A stretch of 35,487 nucleotides of DNA from positions 1-35,487 of the forward strand of contig CAZJRS010000032.1 of the NCBI GenBank assembly GCA_964548585.1. Reading direction: 5' to 3'. This stretch comes from Methanocella_A sp964548585 (GTDB lineage: Archaea; Halobacteriota; Methanocellia; Methanocellales; Methanocellaceae). Made by a program: the position numbers and the translations under genes. Positions 30,668 to 35,487 of the stretch are shown here, one piece after another (the stretch's first letter is position 1; every line of letters begins with the position of its first letter). The notes below the pieces were generated by a model that had not been told where the DNA came from, did not search any database, and saw nothing but the letters and a program-made list of their open reading frames with translations.

Positions 30668-31503
30668 TGACCGAACGAGAAACGGCAAGGCGGGCTTTTG
30701 CCCGCGAGTTCAACGACTCGAGCCTCCAGTATGGCGAGCATACCGACCGGGCCCCTAACTTTGTGATCACACCCACGGGAGCCATGTGCAACAGAATATT
30801 CGCGGTGGGAGTCCTTACCGAAGTGGAAAACATCGGCACGGGTGGACAGGTGCTGTACCGCGCGAGGCTCGCCGATCCGACAGGCGCTTTCACTATCTAT
30901 GCCGGCCAGTACCAGCAAGACGTAGCGACCTTCCTCGCCGGCATCCAGACGCCGGCGTATGTAGCCATAGCAGGTAAGGCACGGGTCTTCAGCCCCGAAC
31001 CGGGGGCCTATTACACGTCGATAAGGCCGGAAGACGTCAGCGTGGTCGATAGCGACATACGAGACCGCTGGAGCTACAATACGGCCCGGCTGACGCTGGA
31101 CCGGATCGCTGTTATGGAAAAGGCCCTGGCCAGCGGGCTCCGGGGAGAGGAATTAACCTGGCACTTGATCAAGAATACAGAGGATGCTACAGGCGTGTCC
31201 AAAGCCATCGACCACTACGGGATCACCAGGAATTCGCTGGAAGCATACAAACAGATGGCTACCAACGCCCTCTCGACCCTGATCGATACGACACCCGGGG
31301 CAAAACAAGATTTGGACTTTGAGACGGTAATCATGGAAACGATTGGCAGACTCGACACAGGCGACGGAGTCAGCTATGAGACGCTGCTTACAGAGATGGA
31401 AAAGACGGGTGTGGTGGAGCAGACCGTCGAACAGGCGATCAATGGGCTCATGAGTAAAGGTCAGGTTTATGAGCCGAAGATCGGGGTTTTGAAGTTGATC
31501 TGA
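30667..31503 (+). CDS. RPA-associated OB-fold protein (second RPA subunit)
   Basis: A 278-residue protein with an N-terminal OB fold (AVGVLTEVENIGTGGQVLYRARLADPTGAFTIYAG, about residues 45-80) and a C-terminal winged-helix-like domain (about 200-278, GDGVSYETLLTEMEKTGVVEQTVEQAINGLMSKG). This matches the archaeal RPA-associated subunit that partners the larger protein upstream. The stop-start TGATG overlap guarantees coupled translation. It is expected to act in the same single-strand DNA-binding complex. Confidence 0.9.
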   Translation: MTERETARRAFAREFNDSSLQYGEHTDRAPNFVITPTGAMCNRIFAVGVLTEVENIGTGGQVLYRARLADPTGAFTIYAGQYQQDVATFLAGIQTPAYVAIAGKARVFSPEPGAYYTSIRPEDVSVVDSDIRDRWSYNTARLTLDRIAVMEKALASGLRGEELTWHLIKNTEDATGVSKAIDHYGITRNSLEAYKQMATNALSTLIDTTPGAKQDLDFETVIMETIGRLDTGDGVSYETLLTEMEKTGVVEQTVEQAINGLMSKGQVYEPKIGVLKLI

Positions 31504-31611
31504 GCGGCAGAACCCAGCTCAGGATAAGTGACCAATATCAGGCTTTTCAGGCACGACAAAGCTCTTAAGCACGAACCGTTCACTAGTCAATGGTAAAAGG
31601 GAGGGATAGTT

Positions 31612-32163
31612 GTGGCTGCTACTAAGCACCATTCAACTAAACAATTAAAAAAGCCCGCGAAGCAAACGGTACTTGAGTTCCGTGAGCCCGCGAAGCCAAA
31701 CAATTCCGGCACAGAGCAACTGGCCCAGTACGAGATGAAGCTGGAACCCATCGTAGACAAGAAGACTTATGATAATTTTCTGAAAGCCATTGCGATGCGG
31801 GTCTACACTGAGTTTGATAATGCGCTGAAGAGCGAAGGAATTGCCCGGCCTGAGCTAAGTCTGGTCGGCTTTGATTTTCGTAAAACCGATTCGCCGGCCG
31901 AGACCCGGATGTCGGATTATATGGCTCTGAACGCCCGGCTGATCGTGGAGAGAGCGTTCGTAGACAGCCAAGGTTATGCGCACGCATTCATGCCCAAGGT
32001 GTTCCGGGACATGGAAGCGGACAAAAGTAACGCGGACAAGCTGCACGCGTATATCGAGTTAAAAGTGTTGCGCGACCTGATGATGGAGATACGTACTATT
32101 GCTATGATCCACATCCCGGACAATGAACGTTTCAAATATATCAGTAAGCTTAAGGAGCTGTAG
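31612..32163 (+). CDS. Unknown protein downstream of RPA genes (183 aa)
   Basis: No family is recognised. The first 35 residues are Lys/Ser/Pro rich and probably disordered; the rest is mixed helical (KKTYDNFLKAIAMRVYTEFDNAL) with no cysteine or catalytic motif. GTG 31612 has the strong ribosome site GGGAGGG 7-13 nt upstream. It lies 108 nt after the RPA pair in the same direction, so it may be an operon member or separately promoted. It converges on the inhibitor gene with a 6-nt gap. Confidence 0.72.
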   Translation: MAATKHHSTKQLKKPAKQTVLEFREPAKPNNSGTEQLAQYEMKLEPIVDKKTYDNFLKAIAMRVYTEFDNALKSEGIARPELSLVGFDFRKTDSPAETRMSDYMALNARLIVERAFVDSQGYAHAFMPKVFRDMEADKSNADKLHAYIELKVLRDLMMEIRTIAMIHIPDNERFKYISKLKEL

Positions 32164-32169
32164 TGTAGG

Positions 32170-32682
32170 TTAGTTTGCAAGTTTCACACCGGGTGGAAAT
32201 TTACTGCTGGCCAGGGACAGCTTGAACATGCGGGGCAGGTTCCAGCTACTATTACCGGGCACGGTCAGACCTCCGCCTCCCCGGACCTGGACAGTGAGTG
32301 CGAACGTCTTCTCCGGGACTGCGGTAGATTCCCACGGTCGCCGGTAAGAGCCTGTGATTTGTTGTGGTCCGATTCCCGTCGCCCGGATGTCCCAGGAATG
32401 AGTCCCGCCGGCTCCGACGAGCCTGCCACTGGTATCGTCAGAGACGTACTGATCGCCTACTATAGACAATCCGTCGGAAAGCGTGAGATTCCACGAGTAG
32501 CCGGTGGAGGGGTTTTCAGGCAAGCTCACCCGCAGCGCTTCGCCTTTCTTGATCGAGACGGTCTGACCGTCATCGGTAACCCCGTAGGTTTTGTGTGGTA
32601 ACAGTGCGGCGGAAGCCGTCGCGATGATAACAGCGGTCAGGCACAGCGCCAGCACCACCAGTAACACTGTCGAGAACCTCAT
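32170..32682 (-). CDS. Chagasin-type (I42) cysteine protease inhibitor, exported
   Basis: The 170-residue protein has an N-terminal hydrophobic signal/anchor (about residues 4-27) and a chagasin-like beta domain. Two family loops are visible: NPSTGYSW (the NPTTGY wedge loop) and SYRRPWE (the RPW-like loop), with GGTHSWDI the middle GGxG-like loop. Chagasins inhibit papain-type cysteine proteases. Few archaeal ones have been studied, but the fold is found in Methanosarcina relatives. It is likely to act outside the cell. The C-terminal 30 residues after the domain are of unknown use. Confidence 0.86.
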   Translation of the reverse strand: MRFSTVLLVVLALCLTAVIIATASAALLPHKTYGVTDDGQTVSIKKGEALRVSLPENPSTGYSWNLTLSDGLSIVGDQYVSDDTSGRLVGAGGTHSWDIRATGIGPQQITGSYRRPWESTAVPEKTFALTVQVRGGGGLTVPGNSSWNLPRMFKLSLASSKFPPGVKLAN

Positions 32683-32869
32683 AAAAGAACATTAGCCAGA
32701 GACGCATTAATTGTAAGCACTATTTTCGGCGGCTCCTGCATCGAATCACCCGACGTGATACTACAGAGCAATTGTAGGTGATCACCTGCGCTACTCTGAC
32801 GAGCTCCCGGTGACCTGTACTTTCGGGAAACTCTTTAATATCTACAGATGTTTCTACCTAGAGAAACTA

Positions 32870-33556
32870 ATGAAAAAGAGAAAGCTCGAGATGCTCCTGG
32901 AGCAGGTGCGAGGGTTTGACCGCCCGGATGTCACGAAGGAACAATATGTCACCCCGGCAACAGTAGCAGCAGATCTGTTGTACTTCGCGTTCATGAACGG
33001 CGATCTTGACGGCAGCGTGATCGACCTGGGCTGTGGCACGGGTGTGTTGGCCATCGGAGCCAGGGTGCTGAAGGATGACGCCGGCATGGGCGACGCCGAC
33101 ACGGACGTCACACAAAAGGTTATAGGCATTGACAGTGATAATAGGGCGTTGGAAGTCGCGAGAGCGAACGCGGAATCGCTCGGGACGGACGTGGACTGGG
33201 TTTGCTGCGATGTCAGGGACTCGGACGACGTCTTGAGCGCCGTCGTCTTGAACGGCGGCAGCCGTTTTGATACGGTGGTCATGAATCCGCCGTTTGGGGC
33301 GCAGGAAAAAGGAAACGACAGGCCCTTTCTGGATAAAGCCCTGAAGATTGGGCGTGTGGTGTACTCGATACACAACGCAGGTTCGAGCAATTTTATCGAG
33401 AACTACACCAAGGGCAGAGGAGCCGTGACGGATATAGTCGAGCTCAAGTTTCCCATGCGACACACGTACAGCTTCCATAAAAAAGAAATTGCGCTCATTG
33501 ACGTTGAGCTGTACAGGATTGAAGCAGTAGAGAAAGGAGATATCATCAATGACTGA
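32870..33556 (+). CDS. METTL5-like rRNA adenine N6-methyltransferase
   Basis: A 228-residue SAM-dependent methyltransferase. VIDLGCGTGVLAIGA is the SAM-binding loop, VIGIDSDNRALE the acidic strand, and NPPFGAQ the N6-amino methyltransferase motif. The N-terminal KKRKLEMLLEQVRGF and the QYVTPATVAADLL segment match METTL5 proteins, which methylate an adenine in small-subunit rRNA. ATG 32870 is chosen; the open extension to 32810 contains a TATA-like TTTAATATC (about 32832), which places the start near 32865. It overlaps the csl4 start by 8 nt, so the two are coupled. Confidence 0.88.
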   Translation: MKKRKLEMLLEQVRGFDRPDVTKEQYVTPATVAADLLYFAFMNGDLDGSVIDLGCGTGVLAIGARVLKDDAGMGDADTDVTQKVIGIDSDNRALEVARANAESLGTDVDWVCCDVRDSDDVLSAVVLNGGSRFDTVVMNPPFGAQEKGNDRPFLDKALKIGRVVYSIHNAGSSNFIENYTKGRGAVTDIVELKFPMRHTYSFHKKEIALIDVELYRIEAVEKGDIIND

Positions 33557-34112
33557 GAACAATTTTGTCATACCCGGTGATCTGGTCGGCACGTCGGAGG
33601 AATACCTGCCGGGCAGTGGAACGTATGAGGATAACGGGAATATCTACGCTACCACAGCCGGGAAGATCGCAATCGATAAGAAGGAGAGGTCGGTTTATAT
33701 CGAGCCGGCCGTAAAAACGCCTCCCACACCCCATGAAGGCGATATTGTGGTCGGCAGAGTAGTAGACATCAAGGGATCGGTCGCACTGGTCGAACTGTCC
33801 AGGATCAAGGGCTCGCTGGACCGGGAAATCGCAGGAACCACCTCGGCTGCGATCCACATTTCCAACGTAAAGGACTCCTATGTCCAGGATCTGGCCCAGG
33901 AGTTCGGCTACCAGGACATTGTGAAAGCGAAAGTTATCGATACCAGAAACATGAGGCTCTCCACAGTCGATAAGAACCTCGGCGTGCTGACCTCTATGTG
34001 CAACCGGTGCAAATTACCGCTCAAGTTTGACAGCGGCAAGCTGAAGTGCCCCCAGTGTGAGAGACGGGAAACCAGGAAAATTTCGTCCGATTACGGCAAG
34101 GGCGTCATATAA
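33549..34112 (+). CDS. csl4: Exosome complex subunit Csl4
   Basis: The 187-residue protein has the three Csl4 parts: an N-terminal beta domain (VIPGDLVGTSEEYLPGSGTYED), a central S1 RNA-binding domain (GDIVVGRVVDIKGSVALVEL), and a C-terminal zinc ribbon with CNRCKLPL and CPQC. It forms the RNA-entry cap of the archaeal exosome and recruits DnaG. ATG 33549 is confirmed by the overlap with the methyltransferase gene. The order methyltransferase-csl4-rpoL is widespread in archaea. Confidence 0.96.
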   Translation: MTENNFVIPGDLVGTSEEYLPGSGTYEDNGNIYATTAGKIAIDKKERSVYIEPAVKTPPTPHEGDIVVGRVVDIKGSVALVELSRIKGSLDREIAGTTSAAIHISNVKDSYVQDLAQEFGYQDIVKAKVIDTRNMRLSTVDKNLGVLTSMCNRCKLPLKFDSGKLKCPQCERRETRKISSDYGKGVI

Positions 34113-34133
34113 ACAATCATATAAGGTGATCAT

Positions 34134-34415
34134 ATGGAGATCAAGATCCTCAACAAGACAGACACCGAAATACGTGTCGAGATCAAGGGCGAGTCCCACA
34201 CGATGATGAATGCGCTAAAGTCGTGCCTGCTGGAAGACAAGGCGGTCAAAGTAGCTACCTACGACATCGAATTCCCCGGCATCAGCGACCCGGTACTGTT
34301 CGTCAAGACAGACAAGACCGAGGACCCCATCGACGCCATCAAGGCAGCCACAAAGAAGCTGGCCGGCGAATGCGAGGATTTCCTCAAAATATTTGGGAAA
34401 AAAGCTAAAGTTTAG
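34134..34415 (+). CDS. rpoL: DNA-directed RNA polymerase subunit L
   Basis: The 93-residue subunit L (Rpb11/alpha-like) pairs with subunit D to start polymerase assembly. HTMMNALKSCLLEDKAVKVATYDIEFPGISDPVLFVKT is the typical dimerisation core, followed by the long helix with KKLAGECEDFLKIF. ATG 34134 has AAGGTGATC upstream. Length is normal. A stem-loop (34418-34442) follows, separating it from trm56. Confidence 0.97.
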   Translation: MEIKILNKTDTEIRVEIKGESHTMMNALKSCLLEDKAVKVATYDIEFPGISDPVLFVKTDKTEDPIDAIKAATKKLAGECEDFLKIFGKKAKV

Positions 34416-34417
34416 AT

Positions 34418-34442
34418 AGAAAGCCTTCGGCTTAGGCTTTCT
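34418..34442 (+). terminator. Hairpin after rpoL
   Basis: AGAAAGCC (34418-34425) pairs with GGCTTTCT (34435-34442) over a 9-nt loop, just 3 nt after the rpoL stop. It probably ends or protects the transcript. Confidence 0.65.
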
Positions 34443-34501
34443 CATCGTAAAACGATCCAGGAATGTCGTAGCCTAACAAAAACTTCTTTTTTGGAGTAAC
34501 A

Positions 34502-35038
34502 ATGAACGATATCGTAATCCTCAGGCTCGGTCACAGGCCGGAAAGAGATGCTAGAGTCACTACCCATGTCGGGCTGACATCCCGCGCGTTGGGTGCAAAG
34601 GGCATGCTCCTGACGACGGACGACAAGTCCGTCGCAGAAAGCATTCAGCGAGTGGCAACCGCGTGGGGCGGGGACTTCTGGGTTAAGACAGGTGTCAGCT
34701 ACAGGTCTGAGATCAGACAATGGAAAGCCAACGGTGGTATTGTAGTCCACCTCACCATGTACGGGATCAATCTCCCGGACTGCCTCGAAAAACTCAGGCA
34801 AGATTTCCAGGCCCAGGGGATCATGATCGTCGTCGGTGCAGAGAAGGTGCCGGGTGATGTGTACGGCCTTGCAGACTACAACGTAGCGGTCGGCAGCCAG
34901 CCCCATTCGGAGATTGCCGCTCTGGCCTTGTTCATGGATAAGCTGCAGGAGGGCAAGTCGCTCATGCATGAGTTTAAGGGTGGGGACTTAAAAATAATAC
35001 CGAGTGAACATGGCAAGTCAGTCGTCAAAAACAAGTAA
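34502..35038 (+). CDS. trm56: tRNA (cytidine-56-2'-O)-methyltransferase
   Basis: A 178-residue SPOUT-family enzyme that methylates the ribose of C56 in the T-loop of archaeal tRNAs. ILRLGHRPERDARVTTHVGLTSRALGA at the start, GGIVVHLTMYG and IVVGAEKVPGDVYGLADYNVAVG near the end (the knot that binds SAM) match the family well, as does the length. ATG 34502 follows TTTGGAGTAAC. Its 3' end overlaps the next gene by about 29 nt. Confidence 0.96.
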   Translation: MNDIVILRLGHRPERDARVTTHVGLTSRALGAKGMLLTTDDKSVAESIQRVATAWGGDFWVKTGVSYRSEIRQWKANGGIVVHLTMYGINLPDCLEKLRQDFQAQGIMIVVGAEKVPGDVYGLADYNVAVGSQPHSEIAALALFMDKLQEGKSLMHEFKGGDLKIIPSEHGKSVVKNK

Positions 35039-35487
35039 AAAGAACCCGGGCTCCGTCCTGGTTGTCGGCTACAATTCCAGAGTAGCAGCCTGTTCCGCGA
35101 AGCGTGCCGGATATACGGTTTACTCACTCAGCCACTACAATGACCTAGACCTGCTTCACTGCGTGGAAAAAAACACGTTTTTTAAAGAACATCCGTCTAG
35201 CCTGAAGCCCTTTCTCCAGGAGTATGACGTAGACTACGTCGTCCTTGGTGCCGGGTTTGAGGACGCTGACGTACCAGCTGCAAGAGTGCTCGGCAACGAC
35301 CCGAAGATCGCTCATAATGTCTGCGACAAGGTCTGGCTGGCCGGGATGCTTGAAGAGCTGGGCATTACTCAACCCGAGATATTTACGAGGGAAACAGTCA
35401 GGTACCCCTGTATCGCTAACCCCATCGTGGTGTGAGGGGGTCATAAAAACTATAAAGTGCTGAACGAATCGATGCTGCCCCCCGAAG
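35010..35487 (+). pseudogene. ATP-grasp-like enzyme, interrupted by in-frame TGA and cut by window end
   Basis: The N-terminal pre-ATP-grasp domain (SVLVVGYNSRVAACSAKRAGYTVYSL, DYVVLGAGFEDADVPAARVLG, NVCDKVWLAGMLEELGITQP) is intact for 142 residues. At 35433-35435 a TGA ends it right after YPCIANPIVV. The same frame continues GGHKNYKVLNESMLPPE to the window end, which is what the ATP-binding glycine loop of the family should look like. The usual K-P of this strand reads N-P here. So either the gene is decaying, or one or two bases are wrong in this draft, or it is a truncated product. ATG 35010 is preferred; the overlap with trm56 suggests coupling. Confidence 0.6.

Noticed and set aside
35433..35435. 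Selenocysteine or other recoding at the TGA
   Set aside because: Sec-type recoding in archaea is limited to a few lineages and needs a SECIS element, none seen; pyrrolysine uses TAG. The expected residue here is a simple glycine-type loop residue.
1..35487. tRNA, rRNA, SRP RNA or insertion sequence
   Set aside because: Reading the intergenic regions by eye I saw no cloverleaf with a T-loop, no rRNA-like block and no transposase; a tRNAscan-type search could still find a degenerate one.

Overview
The window looks like a chromosomal stretch of a mesophilic euryarchaeon, most likely a class II methanogen near Methanocella (Methanocellales). The archaeal evidence is strong: Sm-like archaeal protein plus ribosomal protein L37e, group II chaperonin (thermosome), Csl4 exosome subunit, RNA polymerase subunit L, Trm56, archaeal-type OB-fold RPA proteins, SepF, a ZPR1-type zinc protein, and the aconitase X pair of the archaeal mevalonate pathway. 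Promoters are archaeal TATA boxes, and several genes look leaderless (ATG about 25 nt downstream of the TATA box). No methanogenesis gene lies in the window, so the genus-level guess is inference. The run of exactly 100 N at 25862-25961 shows this is a scaffolded draft assembly.

Layout. 1-2.4 kb: a 13-bp inverted repeat, a small KGG-motif stress-type protein abutting a UV damage endonuclease, and a convergent aminotransferase. 2.5-6.6 kb: bacterial-type seryl-tRNA synthetase, an inverted minisatellite, a flavodoxin, an exported thioredoxin with its CcdA-type membrane partner, and a small membrane protein. 6.6-7.25 kb: a non-coding region packed with stem-loops (the main discovery of this window). 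7.25-9.95 kb, minus strand: an unknown protein and the lsm-rpl37e-purF cluster. 10-11.7 kb: PUA protein, SepF, ZPR1 protein. 11.8-15.7 kb, minus strand: a CobT-like protein and an operon of phosphomevalonate dehydratase large and small subunits plus an M50 membrane protease. 15.8-20.8 kb: membrane-anchored flavodoxin-like protein, thermosome, a coiled-coil membrane protein, a four-CBS protein with an HPF-like tail, and a PD-(D/E)XK nuclease-like protein. 20.8-25.7 kb: a Rossmann/FtsZ-like protein, a double-SIS protein, and a GH3 beta-glucosidase that looks bacterial in origin. 25.7-29.6 kb: a second minisatellite with the assembly gap, a TIM barrel-nucleotidyltransferase fusion, a surface protein, and a small membrane protein. 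29.6-35.5 kb: an RPA operon, a chagasin-like inhibitor, METTL5-like methyltransferase-csl4-rpoL-trm56, and an ATP-grasp gene with an in-frame TGA.

The strongest candidate for an undescribed system is at about 6632-7208. Six consecutive modules of about 50 nt (the first is longer) each contain two short hairpins separated by A-rich linkers. In four of them the first hairpin has the same hexaloop GGGAGA on a different but perfectly complementary stem, followed by a linker ending AGCAAA. This compensatory variation inside one locus argues for a selected RNA structure. The array ends in a GC-rich branched fold. A second unusual element is the pair of inverted minisatellites (about 3895-4097 and 25676-25971), both between convergent genes. 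Their arms differ systematically (CGA against CGG), so the minus-strand RNA pairs through G-U wobbles while the plus-strand RNA would carry A-C mismatches.
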